DNA of 64,000 bases, from contig CANLVD010000005.1 of assembly GCA_947494445.1 (NCBI GenBank), positions 1 to 64,000 on the forward strand, in the 5' to 3' direction. Shown here piece by piece: positions 1 through 7,523 of the stretch. The first letter of the stretch is position 1. Each line of letters starts with the position of its first letter. This stretch comes from an uncultured Paracoccaceae bacterium. GTDB lineage: Bacteria > Pseudomonadota > Alphaproteobacteria > Rhodobacterales > Rhodobacteraceae. Made by a program: the position numbers and the translations under genes. Below the pieces are notes generated by a model. That model ran no database searches and was not told where the DNA came from. It saw only the letters and a program-made list of their open reading frames with translations.

Positions 1-40
1 CTTTCGCATCTGTTTGCTCCTTCGAAAGGTTGAGCAAACT

Positions 41-706
41 CTACATCAAACTGAGGGAAGTTTCGGGGGGCAGGTCAAAACCGTTGAGCTGACCTTTGAG
101 GTTGACTGCAAAAAGCTCTGATATGAATTGAACGTCCGACATGCGTTTTGCACGTGCAGTTGTGACGATCCCAAAGTCTTTCCATTCACTTTTCTCAGCT
201 TCAGCCTCCGTCTCGTTGATCAGCCATCCGTCATATTTTGCATGCCGGATTTCTTGCCTCTCCAACTTGCGGGAATTGCGATTGATCCGCTCAAAAGTAT
301 CCCGGATCGTAGCTACATCTACGTTGGGCAACATTTCGACGATTAGTACGTAGTTCCAAAATACCTCTTTTGTCTCGCGCTGCAGGTCTTTCCAGCGTTT
401 CTTCTGCAGACTGACATCAGCAAAATCGTCCGGAATACGAACCTTGTTGTCATGAAAATCAAGAATCGTCTGAATTCTCTGTTTTCCGTCAACAACATGA
501 AATGTGGGGTGACCTTGATCACTGAGTGATTTGTGCAGGAAAACAGGCGGGGCGGGATAACCGTTCAGAATGGTGTCAACGAAGAAACGCTTGTCTTTCA
601 GCGTCCAGACGCTACGCCTTTGGTAAGGCGGGTTAAGGTCTAGTCGACCTCTTTCATACAAGTCGAGAAACCAACTAATGTCTTGTTGCGTGATTGAGCG
701 TGCCAT
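41..706 (-). CDS. DUF262 (GmrSD N-terminal-like) protein, short or frameshifted
   Basis: The protein (221 aa) matches the DUF262 pattern: an N-terminal PPYQR segment, a DGKQRIQTI motif about 70 residues in, and FERINRNSRKL further on. This ParB-like fold is found in GmrS/GmrSD-type modification-dependent nucleases. I place the start at ATG 706, behind GAGGG; a TTG at 718 overlaps the endonuclease stop. The protein is short for the family. It stops just after a run of six C (six G on the plus strand at 65-70), and a -1 shift there opens a frame that continues to the window edge, so frameshift decay or a sequencing error is possible. It is the third gene of the methylase-endonuclease operon. 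Confidence 0.7.
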   Translation of the reverse strand: MARSITQQDISWFLDLYERGRLDLNPPYQRRSVWTLKDKRFFVDTILNGYPAPPVFLHKSLSDQGHPTFHVVDGKQRIQTILDFHDNKVRIPDDFADVSLQKKRWKDLQRETKEVFWNYVLIVEMLPNVDVATIRDTFERINRNSRKLERQEIRHAKYDGWLINETEAEAEKSEWKDFGIVTTARAKRMSDVQFISELFAVNLKGQLNGFDLPPETSLSLM

Positions 707-714
707 AAATTCCC

Positions 715-1797
715 TCAAAGAAACTCGTTCAAATATTGATTATTGCTGCTTCCATCTTTGAGTTGAACGATATTATTCGGCTCAGATGCGAACCATGCAA
801 AAGAATCCCAAGCTAAAGCCGACATAGTCTTCCTGAAGCCTGCCGCTTCACGATCTTGAAATGCAGTAACGAAAGCAACCTGAGAACGATCAAAACCTGC
901 TGCATCTGTAAGAGCGTAGAGGGCGGTTTGACGCCGGTCAGAGATCGGCCCGTCTGTTGCAACGACCTCAACGAAAACAATGACGGGGTCAGCCGGTGCC
1001 AGGTCAACAAGTATCAAGTCAGGTAAGTCTTTGTCTGCTTCGATCTTTAGGCCAATCGACGCGGCAAGACCGTCGTCACGCTGAACCACCTTGTTGCCGC
1101 TTTCGCTCAGCCATAACACCGCAGGTGTTTGCAAGAACTTTTGGGCGAAGTCCTCTACGACAGACTTGGAGATAGTTGAGCTTGGGCCAGGCGCTAGCAT
1201 GCGTGTCTCTCCATTTGGGAAAGACACCATCACTCCGGACTTTCCTGCTACAGCACCTGCTTGCATGAGGGACACACGTGCCAGTGCGCTTTTGGAAAGA
1301 TGTTTGGCCTGGAAGGCGGCAATAGCGACCATCAATTTTTCATCTGCCAAGTTTGGGTTGAACAATGCCGCAAAGTCCGAGAGAAGCGCGTATCGTGGCT
1401 TACTCGACGTTGTCGGCAAATCATCTCTGGCGATCACGGCACCAATATTAACTAGTCCTTCGCGCAACGTTTCGTCACGTATCGGCTCACGCGTGTTGTC
1501 TGCATACCAAGCGTCACCAGTTATTACGTAGTTTTTCTTACGAATATCGTCTCCATATGCCATGCGCTCGCCATCGGTGACTTTGGCAGCCTGCTCGTCT
1601 GTCATCCGGTACACGTGGATTGGACCAAGGTAGCGGTCTAGGCCCTCAATAGCCCCTATATAGATCATAGTGAAAACCGTACTCGCCGAAAGTTGGCGTG
1701 TGCAGTAGGTGCGATTAGGCGTGCCTTCGGGAAAAATGAGAGGAAGACGCTCTGCGATTAGTTCACGGGTCACGTATGGGGGAAGCGCAACCGTCAC
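715..1797 (-). CDS. BsuBI/PstI-family type II restriction endonuclease
   Basis: This 360-aa protein has the family's C-terminal signature: PDLILVD followed about 17 residues later by FVEVVATDGPI, the acidic catalytic region of BsuBI/PstI enzymes. Family members cut CTGCAG, but specificity here is untested. I chose GTG 1797 as start: AAGAGG lies about 6 nt upstream and it directly follows the methylase stop (TAGTGTG). An ATG at 1860 would add 21 residues overlapping the methylase and has no clear ribosome site. The gene sits between its presumed cognate m6A methylase and the DUF262 gene, with coupled spacing on both sides. Confidence 0.88.
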   Translation of the reverse strand: MTVALPPYVTRELIAERLPLIFPEGTPNRTYCTRQLSASTVFTMIYIGAIEGLDRYLGPIHVYRMTDEQAAKVTDGERMAYGDDIRKKNYVITGDAWYADNTREPIRDETLREGLVNIGAVIARDDLPTTSSKPRYALLSDFAALFNPNLADEKLMVAIAAFQAKHLSKSALARVSLMQAGAVAGKSGVMVSFPNGETRMLAPGPSSTISKSVVEDFAQKFLQTPAVLWLSESGNKVVQRDDGLAASIGLKIEADKDLPDLILVDLAPADPVIVFVEVVATDGPISDRRQTALYALTDAAGFDRSQVAFVTAFQDREAAGFRKTMSALAWDSFAWFASEPNNIVQLKDGSSNNQYLNEFL

Positions 1798-1798
1798 A

Positions 1799-3622
1799 CT
1801 ATGCCTCTTGATAGAGGCGAGAGCACTCGTTTTCGATTGCAGCACGGCTGGCCTTTGCATCGATCAACTTCTGCAGACCGTCAAGAGCGTCGGGCGAAGG
1901 TAAGGGGAGTGCTTCCAACTCATACGCAGAGACCGCGACACTGCCACTGACACATCGGAAAGCCCGGTCTGCGGCAGCACTGTTCAGAAAGGACGAAAGA
2001 GCTTCCGCGCTTACCAATGGTTTCGTGTCTAGCGGCTTCAGCATGTTTAAGTGATTTTCGACAACTACCGCGCCATGCCTTTCAATAAAAGTCGATGGCA
2101 GTGCCGCTGCTATCAAGCGTCGATGTTGTTCTTTCGCGGTCGTTCGCTGCAACAATACGCACTGTTGCTTTGAAATCAGCCACTTATCTCGATCGCGAAT
2201 TTCAAACCACGGTTTATGATTACGCTTAGTAGCCTTCCACTCGAACTTCCCATCCGTGTGAACAGACTCAGCCCAAATAAGGGGAAATCTATTCTTCGCC
2301 TTGCGGCTGTGTAACTGATCCTTAAAGCGGTTCCATACAAGCGGCCCGGTGCTGACCGTGTAGCCCCAATCAACTAAGTGATGTTTAAAGGCTTGCAGGC
2401 GCTTCACGGTATCGGTTTGCTCGATCGCTCGCGGCAGTATCCAGGGTGTTGAGGGGTCAGAGGGCAAAGTTAGCTGGGCCAGAGGCACAATGCTCAAACT
2501 TGAGTTGCTGGCAAAATGCAGCTCTTTCACTTGAGCTGCAGTTCGATCACCGCCACGACGATATGTGGCTAGGAGTGTCTCCTGAAGAACATCATCAAAT
2601 ACCCCCTTGCGCGCAGCCACGAAATCGAAGTGCTGCGGCGGGGCTTCATTTCCTAGCAGAGCACGGAGGTTCTTGAAATACTCTCCCGCCAAAAAACTGG
2701 TTGGTGTCACAAAAGCGACTACTCCACCGATGCGGGTGTGCCGGAGTGCAATGTCCGTGAATACGCCATAAAGATTGGCGTGCCCGAATAGTCCCCTTTT
2801 GAACTTGTCACGCAAATCTGGAGACAAACGGATACGACCATAAGGCGGGTTTCCGATTACTAGGTCGAAACGATCTCTTGGAGGGTTCTTCTGAAGGCTA
2901 TCGCAAATCTTGACAAGGTTTGGTGTTTTCTTCCCCGCCTTCGCAGAGAACGGGAGCAAAACAACATCGAGAGCCACCTGGGCAAGCCAAGCGCCAAACG
3001 GGTCTAATTCATATCCACGCAGCCGATTGGAGATGTTTTCTAGAAGTATGCGCGGGCTGCATTTAGGCAGTTCTGCGATAATGTGTTTAGCTATTGGGGC
3101 GAGAAACGCACCACCACCGCACGCAGGGTCGAGGACACGGCAAGTGGCCCAATCGACACCCGAATCCGCTGCTAGCTGAATAAGCCTATCTGTAAGAACG
3201 GGAGGTGTATAAAAAATCCCATGTGATGAACGATAAGAGGGCGGCAGCAAATAAGTGTATGTCAGGCCAATTTGATATGCCGCAATCTCAGGCTCAAGAT
3301 GCGAAGCCAGTGCACCCATCGACTCTGCTAAGCTTGCGATCGGGGCGTCAATATCTCCACCGGGGGAAATTTTCTGAGCACGGCGCAAACCAAGAGATAC
3401 CGTTTCTCGATCGCATGCCGAAAACCACCAGTTTTTGACTAGCTCTTGGCCAACTGACAGAGCAAAAGCATAGCGTTCTTCTACGGTCATGCCCTGCGCG
3501 ATCGCACGAAGAGCAATGCGCGCACTCTGGTATCCAGCGACTGTTTCGTTTTGATCGACGCCATCAACAACGATGTCTGCACGCTGATTGAAGCCGCTGT
3601 CCCGACACTGTTCTGCTCTCAT
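1799..3622 (-). CDS. N6-adenine DNA methyltransferase of the R-M system
   Basis: This 607-aa class I SAM-dependent DNA methylase has GIFYTPP (motif X, ~135-141), the SAM-binding DPACGGGAFL (~165-174) and the catalytic NPPY (~258-261) typical of m6A enzymes. The C-terminal half, including KHHLVDWGY and a LISKQQCVLLQRTTA stretch, resembles TaqI/Eco57I-type target-recognition regions. The start at 3622 follows AGGAGG with 6-nt spacing, although the open frame runs further upstream. It is the first gene of the R-M operon and presumably protects the host from the downstream endonuclease; M.PstI relatives are also m6A enzymes. It is transcribed divergently from the TGCA-rich gene at 3734. Confidence 0.9.
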   Translation of the reverse strand: MRAEQCRDSGFNQRADIVVDGVDQNETVAGYQSARIALRAIAQGMTVEERYAFALSVGQELVKNWWFSACDRETVSLGLRRAQKISPGGDIDAPIASLAESMGALASHLEPEIAAYQIGLTYTYLLPPSYRSSHGIFYTPPVLTDRLIQLAADSGVDWATCRVLDPACGGGAFLAPIAKHIIAELPKCSPRILLENISNRLRGYELDPFGAWLAQVALDVVLLPFSAKAGKKTPNLVKICDSLQKNPPRDRFDLVIGNPPYGRIRLSPDLRDKFKRGLFGHANLYGVFTDIALRHTRIGGVVAFVTPTSFLAGEYFKNLRALLGNEAPPQHFDFVAARKGVFDDVLQETLLATYRRGGDRTAAQVKELHFASNSSLSIVPLAQLTLPSDPSTPWILPRAIEQTDTVKRLQAFKHHLVDWGYTVSTGPLVWNRFKDQLHSRKAKNRFPLIWAESVHTDGKFEWKATKRNHKPWFEIRDRDKWLISKQQCVLLQRTTAKEQHRRLIAAALPSTFIERHGAVVVENHLNMLKPLDTKPLVSAEALSSFLNSAAADRAFRCVSGSVAVSAYELEALPLPSPDALDGLQKLIDAKASRAAIENECSRLYQEA

Positions 3623-3733
3623 GCTGCCTCCTGTGGATTGACTGTAGAGGATATGGCACGAAGGGTTAATGCCTTTTTGAGCCTCTCTGATTGGATGTTT
3701 GCGAAACAAAAGTTGTGTTAAGCTTCTCTGCAT

Positions 3734-4561
3734 ATGTCCGATCACTTTATAGGTGCACAGCGCCGCATGCCGCTGCATGAAGATGCAGTTCAGGACGATG
3801 CAGGCGAAATGAGCCCAGAAACAAACGCTTTGCAGCAGGATGCATTGGTGCAGGTGCATGCAGTTGAAGACCTGCTAACCCAATCGCCAACCGATGCAGA
3901 TTACACGATCTCTGTGGATCAGGTGCGGGAGCACCTGCGCCAACGCGGCTTAACCAAATCCAAAGACACGATCCAAAGATGGTGCCGAAACGGCGATCTT
4001 GATTGCAGAAAGCAAGGCATCTTCAATCGCTATTTCACTACGGAAACTTCCCTCTTGGCTCTGGAGAAAAAGCTTCTGCCCGACTTGATTGCGGAACAAA
4101 CCGGAGCGCCCGAAGGCTCAATGCAGGCGGATGCGGGTGCAGGTGCGACTGAACGCCAAGGCTTACAGGTGAATGCAGCGGCAAATTCAGCTGCACACAA
4201 CGACGTACAGGCCGATGCACCGGCAGATGAAGCTGCACACAGCGTCATGACGGAGAACGCAGAGCTGAATGCAGGTGCACGCATCCGTACGCCGCATCAT
4301 GCAATCGCCGAGTTAGCCGAGCTGCGCGCGAAAGCGAGCGGATTGGAGATGCAACTCGAACAGGCACAAGGGACAATTAAGTTTCTGCAAGACGAGATCA
4401 TTTCCGCTCGAGGGCAACGCGGAGATGTCGTGAAAATAGCCGAGCAAATGTTGGGAACGCTAGAGACGATTGCGGTGGGTGGGCGATTGGAAAAGCCCTC
4501 GAAAATGCGAACCGAAACTGTGCGTTACGAGACCGGCGAAGTGGAAGGGGATAGTGTATAA
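3734..4561 (+). CDS. MerR-like HTH protein with low-complexity linker and coiled coil
   Basis: No named family is recognised. Residues ~58-112 (ISVDQVREHL...IQRWCRNGDL...YFTTETSLLAL) look like a MerR/HTH_17-type DNA-binding domain. Before and after it are alanine/aspartate-rich linkers full of DA, NA and GA dipeptides (for example QADAGAGA). A likely coiled coil follows at ~190-235. The linkers are encoded with about two dozen TGCA tetranucleotides in 650 bp, far above chance. A winged-helix-like gene follows 9 bp downstream in apparent operon. The pair could be plasmid-type replication or partition genes, or regulators of the element; this is inference. Confidence 0.6.
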   Translation: MSDHFIGAQRRMPLHEDAVQDDAGEMSPETNALQQDALVQVHAVEDLLTQSPTDADYTISVDQVREHLRQRGLTKSKDTIQRWCRNGDLDCRKQGIFNRYFTTETSLLALEKKLLPDLIAEQTGAPEGSMQADAGAGATERQGLQVNAAANSAAHNDVQADAPADEAAHSVMTENAELNAGARIRTPHHAIAELAELRAKASGLEMQLEQAQGTIKFLQDEIISARGQRGDVVKIAEQMLGTLETIAVGGRLEKPSKMRTETVRYETGEVEGDSV

Positions 4562-4570
4562 TGATCGCAC

Positions 4571-4915
4571 ATGAAACCTATCGGAGACTTACTCAACGAA
4601 AACAAGTTCACCGTCAAAGCGCGGTACTGTACGATCTATCATCCGGTGCGGATTGAGCTTGGGTTGAAAGTGACTGAATACGTTCTTTGCGATGGCATCA
4701 GCAAACTTTCCAATCGCCCAGGCTACGAGTGGTGTTTAGAGAGCCGCGAAAACCTTGGGGCCTATATCGGCATCAGCTTGAGTACGACCAAGCGACATAT
4801 CGCGACGCTCATCGAAAAGGGACTGCTCGAAAAGAACGCGTATGACCAGCTGCGCGCAACCGTTGCATGGTACGAAGCCGTCGAGCTCTACCGGGAAAAA
4901 ACCGGCCTTCGATAG
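4571..4915 (+). CDS. Small helix-turn-helix (replication-initiator-like) protein
   Basis: This 114-aa protein has a winged-helix-like segment (ENLGAYIGISLSTTKRHIATLIEKGLLEK, ~60-90). The pattern occurs in plasmid and phage helix-turn-helix proteins (HTH_36-like) that read a cue and bind DNA. The same logic appears in the HTH gene at 18454-19308 of the neighbouring element. It starts 9 bp after the coiled-coil HTH gene, so the two are probably co-transcribed. Function is not assigned. Confidence 0.6.
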   Translation: MKPIGDLLNENKFTVKARYCTIYHPVRIELGLKVTEYVLCDGISKLSNRPGYEWCLESRENLGAYIGISLSTTKRHIATLIEKGLLEKNAYDQLRATVAWYEAVELYREKTGLR

Positions 4916-4941
4916 CCGACAAGAGAGGTATGAACCACACC

Positions 4942-5006
4942 GGTTCATTTTGACCTCCTGCGGATCGAATAGGGGATAATGCGACTTTCTATGGTTCAAA
5001 TTGACC
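4942..5006. repeat. Two direct copies of GGTTCA-NN-TTGACC
   Basis: GGTTCATTTTGACC (4942-4955) and GGTTCAAATTGACC (4993-5006) are 14-bp direct repeats, 51 bp apart. They lie exactly where the recombinase coding sequence breaks off; the second copy encodes the aberrant last codons. Short repeated terminal motifs like these are known at the ends of some IS elements (IS21-type ends come to mind), so this may be the scar of an insertion or deletion. No transposase is present. Confidence 0.4.
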
Positions 5007-5279
5007 TGCGGCCATAGTGTCTGCCTCAAACTCTTGCAAGAACTTGTCGGCTGCGAATGCGAACGTTCGCTCGTTCGGAAGCTCTCCACGAGACTGCTTT
5101 CCGCGCAAAGTCAGATACCAATCCTCGGCGAACTCCTTCGCGAGTTTAAGACTTTGTTCTTTGGTTGTGGCCCGTCGGTTCTTGCCGTTTAGGTACGTTG
5201 AACACTGCCAATTCGGGCTGTTTTCTCGCCGATAAACGTGAACTTTTCCGCCCAGAATCGTGTGTTTTTCGACTGCCAT
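4989..5279 (-). pseudogene. Truncated tyrosine recombinase (N-terminal arm only)
   Basis: The translation starts MAVEKHTILGGKVHVYRRE and continues through WQCSTYLNGKNRRATTKEQS to FAADKFLQEFE. This is the N-terminal DNA-binding region of a phage-type integrase family. It stops after 96 residues with MAAGQFEP; the catalytic domain (R, HxxR, Y) is absent and not found further left. The start is about 110 bp from the tRNA-Arg 3' fragment, so it was probably the integrase of the older element. The break coincides with a short direct repeat. Confidence 0.75.
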
Positions 5280-5389
5280 GGCACAAACGCCCCAAACTGT
5301 GAAAGTGTGTAAGCTTTGTGAAAGAGTATTTTCGTTACTCATTTCGGTCAAGAGTCTAAGTAAATAATTGATTTTAATTGAATTTTGGT

Positions 5390-5432
5390 GACCCCGGCAG
5401 GATTCGAACCTGCAACCTGCCCCTTAGGAGGG
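5390..5432. repeat. Attachment-site repeat, distal copy (tRNA-Arg 3' part)
   Basis: These 43 bp are identical to 19468-19510 inside the intact tRNA-Arg(CCT) gene. They cover the anticodon-loop 3' side, T-arm and acceptor 3' strand. CCA is also present just outside (5386-5388), with A instead of G at the discriminator position. The copy lacks the tRNA 5' half, so it is a fragment and not a gene. It marks the left junction of the integrated element. Confidence 0.92.
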
Positions 5433-5446
5433 AACCGTTCATAGCG

Positions 5447-6541
5447 TTATTCCTTCTGTGATTTCTTGCTCGTGGGTGTTTGTACAGTGTCCGTCTGTAC
5501 GTGGTTTGTACGAAAACGGGCCCTGACATCGGCCTCATCCGTCTCTGCGTGGGCATATATGCGCATGGGCAAGTTTGGGTCTGACCAGCGCCCAGCTTTA
5601 GCCGCTGTGACCGGATCGACGCCCTGACGGACGACCAATTCGGTGAAGAAACCGTGCCGACCGGCGGGGTGTGCAGAGAGATAGGGGATGCCCGCACTCT
5701 TGCAGATTGTCTTCCAGCGCGTGTTGTAGCCGGTGGAGCTGCCGTAGCCGAACACGCGGGGCTTCATGAACTTGCCGGTCTTGCGGTTCTTGGGACGCTT
5801 CGGAGGTAGGGCCAACAGCTCGTCCATCATCTCCGGCGATACCGTAATCCAGCTCTCTGGGTGTCCCTTCTGTGCCTTCACCCTGACCTTATTCTCGGCG
5901 GGTCGCAGATCGTCAGGCTCAATCGAGACGGCCTGATCGATCCGCGCCGCCGTCTCGAACATGAACCGGACCAACGCGGCGTTGTACGGATCAGCGGCTC
6001 GGCAGAAGGCTTCGATCCATTCCTTGTCGGCGGGCTTGCGTTCAACACGGCTAATCTTCCCGCGCCGCTTGTCCTGAGCGATCCGCTCAAACTTGTCATA
6101 GGGCTTCACCCGGATCAGAGGCGTGCCTTCCAGCTCGTGCGCGTTGTTGATCACCGCGCTGGCTGGCGTGACGATCTCGCGCCACCAAGTGTCGGTTGAG
6201 GCCTTTGGTTTGAGTTTTGGGCCGAGGCTCTTGAGAAGCGCGCCAGAGATAGCTCCCAATGGCATGTCCCCAATCTCCTCGACAATCGGGATCAACTGCT
6301 TCGCGGTCTTGGGTGAGGCGTTGTAGAGCATGATCGCATCGGAGAACGTCTTGCTCGGCTCGTCGCCAACGACATGGCGACGTATCTGGAGTTCGGTCTC
6401 ACGGTTTATCCAGTCCCGTGCGCCTGCTTCTGTAGATGCCTTAGTGCTTCGCCTGTATGGGCCTGCGATTGGCCTGCCGTTGTACTCGACCCAGCCCTTG
6501 GCCCAGTAGAAGCGACCCCTCTTGTAGATTTGGAGCGGCAT
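5447..6541 (-). CDS. int: Tyrosine recombinase / integrase
   Basis: This 364-aa site-specific recombinase has the catalytic set R200 (ETAARIDQA), H291 and R295 (HPAGRHGF), W319 in the second-His position (AGRWSD) and nucleophile Y329 (RIYAHA). The N-terminal ~65 residues fit an arm-binding domain. The start at 6541 has AAGGAGG about 6 nt upstream. The gene ends 15 bp from the left att repeat, and its last codons contain TTTGTAC repeats that may be arm-type binding sites. The excisionase-like gene upstream overlaps it, so both are probably co-expressed. It should drive integration into and excision from tRNA-Arg(CCT). Confidence 0.95.
   Translation of the reverse strand: MPLQIYKRGRFYWAKGWVEYNGRPIAGPYRRSTKASTEAGARDWINRETELQIRRHVVGDEPSKTFSDAIMLYNASPKTAKQLIPIVEEIGDMPLGAISGALLKSLGPKLKPKASTDTWWREIVTPASAVINNAHELEGTPLIRVKPYDKFERIAQDKRRGKISRVERKPADKEWIEAFCRAADPYNAALVRFMFETAARIDQAVSIEPDDLRPAENKVRVKAQKGHPESWITVSPEMMDELLALPPKRPKNRKTGKFMKPRVFGYGSSTGYNTRWKTICKSAGIPYLSAHPAGRHGFFTELVVRQGVDPVTAAKAGRWSDPNLPMRIYAHAETDEADVRARFRTNHVQTDTVQTPTSKKSQKE
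5479..5513 (+). repeat. Putative integrase arm-type sites, left end
   Basis: TTTGTACAG (5479-5487) and TTTGTACGA (5505-5513), with a partial CTGTAC between them, lie about 50-80 bp inside the left att repeat. Both exact nonamers recur in the same order and orientation at 19343-19362 near the right end. Short direct repeats flanking the core on both sides are the expected form of integrase arm sites. They lie in the last codons of int, so coding constraint could contribute on this side. Confidence 0.55.
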
Positions 6542-6753
6542 GCCTGGCCTCCTTCAAATATCTTGTCGATCTGTGCAGGTGTGATCAGCATGGTCCGACC
6601 AAGGCGATAGAATGCCCCAGTGTCATTCGCCCGCTCACGTAATGTGCGCTCTGAGATGTCGATCCCCATGCCAGACATGACCTCGACCCATTGGGCGGGC
6701 GTTTTGCCCAGCTCAAGGATACGCGAACAGTCCGATTTCTCGTTGTCCGCCAT
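6406..6753 (-). CDS. Excisionase-like HTH protein
   Basis: The protein (115 aa) has WVEVMSGMGIDISERTLRERANDTGAFYRLGRTMLITPAQIDKIF, a pattern of small MerR/AlpA-like DNA-binding proteins with a recognition helix and a wing that reads into a short basic tail. Its place immediately upstream of int, with 136 bp of overlap, argues for an excisionase or directionality factor. ATG 6753 follows AGGGGG; the frame continues upstream, but that part belongs to the preceding 54-aa gene, whose stop lies 1 bp before this start (TGATATG). Confidence 0.6.
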   Translation of the reverse strand: MADNEKSDCSRILELGKTPAQWVEVMSGMGIDISERTLRERANDTGAFYRLGRTMLITPAQIDKIFEGGQACRSKSTRGVASTGPRAGSSTTAGQSQAHTGEALRHLQKQAHGTG

Positions 6754-6754
6754 A

Positions 6755-6919
6755 TCAAGCGCCCCCTTGCGGGTTCTGCGCCTGTTCAACCCTAGACATC
6801 TCAGCGCGTAGGCAACTGACAATCTGCGCACTCTGTGAACGAAGGTTCTTCTTGGCCTCTGCTTCAAGCCACGCTTTCACATCCGCTGGAATGATGAGTT
6901 TGAACTGTTTGGCTTTCAT
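6755..6919 (-). CDS. Small Arc-like ribbon-helix-helix protein (54 aa)
   Basis: The translation begins MKAKQFKLIIPADVKAWLEA and continues EAKKNLRSQSAQIVSCLRAEM: a beta-strand (QFKLIIP) then two helices, the Arc/MetJ plan. GGAGGG lies about 5 nt before the ATG. It is the first gene of the RHH-xis-int operon, with its stop coupled to the xis start. Strand and helix boundaries match the longer RHH protein encoded divergently at 6999 (QFKLMIPADLKIRVEEMA), so the two are probably paralogues. It may repress this operon through the operators at 6948-6987. Confidence 0.8.
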   Translation of the reverse strand: MKAKQFKLIIPADVKAWLEAEAKKNLRSQSAQIVSCLRAEMSRVEQAQNPQGGA

Positions 6920-6931
6920 GACGTCCCTCCA

Positions 6932-6987
6932 GTTTATCCGCGCATCAGGACATAAAATGTCCGTTTATCCAAGGACAAATTATGTCC
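6932..6987. promoter_or_regulatory. Two palindromic operators between divergent RHH genes
   Basis: GGACATAAAATGTCC (6948-6962) is a perfect inverted repeat; GGACAAATTATGTCC (6973-6987) has the same GGACA/TGTCC half-sites. The centres are 25 bp apart, and each is preceded by GTTTATCC (6932-6939 and 6963-6970), so the unit is tandemly repeated. They fill the 79-bp gap between the two divergent Arc-like genes, the natural place for autoregulation of integrase/excisionase expression. Confidence 0.75.
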
Positions 6988-6998
6988 ATGGTGGTCGT

Positions 6999-7310
6999 AT
7001 GAGTGAAAAAACGCCGATTCAGTTCAAGCTGATGATACCCGCCGACCTAAAAATTCGGGTCGAAGAGATGGCCTCTTTAAACAGGCGCAGCCTGTCACAA
7101 GAGATTGTAGCAGCACTTGAGGAACAATATCCTGCTCCGACTACGGCGGAAGCCGCCGGGATTGAAGCTCGGGTGCTTCTTTGGTTGGCGAGGAGGATTC
7201 GCAAAGGCTCGCCAAAGCCCGGTTCTCTGCGCGACCGGCAGGCAGCTGCCTACGAAGTTTTGGCCGGTAGATCGATTGCCCAAAGCTCTAATGATGATAG
7301 TGAGTTGTAG
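6999..7310 (+). CDS. Arc-family ribbon-helix-helix DNA-binding protein
   Basis: This 103-aa protein opens MSEKTPIQFKLMIPADLKI and continues RVEEMASLNRRSLSQEIVAALEEQY, an Arc-like strand-helix-helix domain. A second segment (ARVLLWLARRIRKGSPKPGSLRDRQAAAYEVLAG) has no obvious domain match. I place the start at ATG 6999, just beyond the second palindromic operator; the open frame begins earlier. It is divergent from the related 54-aa RHH gene and likely competes for or shares those operators. Confidence 0.8.
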   Translation: MSEKTPIQFKLMIPADLKIRVEEMASLNRRSLSQEIVAALEEQYPAPTTAEAAGIEARVLLWLARRIRKGSPKPGSLRDRQAAAYEVLAGRSIAQSSNDDSEL

Positions 7311-7324
7311 CGCGCCCCTCGAAG

Positions 7325-7359
7325 CAGAGGTGGATCAGTCAGCCAAGATGCCACCTCTG
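7325..7359 (+). terminator. Inverted repeat after the RHH gene
   Basis: CAGAGGTGG (7325-7333) pairs perfectly with CCACCTCTG (7351-7359) across a 17-nt loop, 15 bp past the stop at 7310. No strong T run follows, so termination is uncertain. The rest of the 7360-7523 gap shows nothing else clear. Confidence 0.35.
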
Positions 7360-7523
7360 GCCCTTTCCGGACATCGGACGAGATCACACTTCGCTGCGCT
7401 GCGGCTCGCCAAACCTACAATTCGATGCATGAGCAAAATCTGAACACGGTTGAACTCACATTCTCGGGACAAAACTGCCTTTTGCCAACGTGGTCTTTAT
7501 CCGTTGCAACCAACTAGATGGCT

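Larger units (their letters stand above)
1..5389. mobile_element. Partial accessory element, inner end
   Basis: This stretch lies beyond the tRNA-Arg 3' fragment at 5390 and is not core-like. It holds a restriction-modification operon, two helix-turn-helix genes and the start of a broken tyrosine recombinase whose 5' end points at the att repeat. A recombinase next to a tRNA-derived repeat is the usual layout of a tRNA-targeting island, so this is probably an older island pushed away from the tRNA by the insertion at 5390-19510. The far boundary is outside the window. Confidence 0.55.

Noticed and set aside
5390-5432. Second tRNA-Arg gene
   Set aside because: Only the 3' part is present; upstream sequence does not complete the D-arm or 5' acceptor strand.
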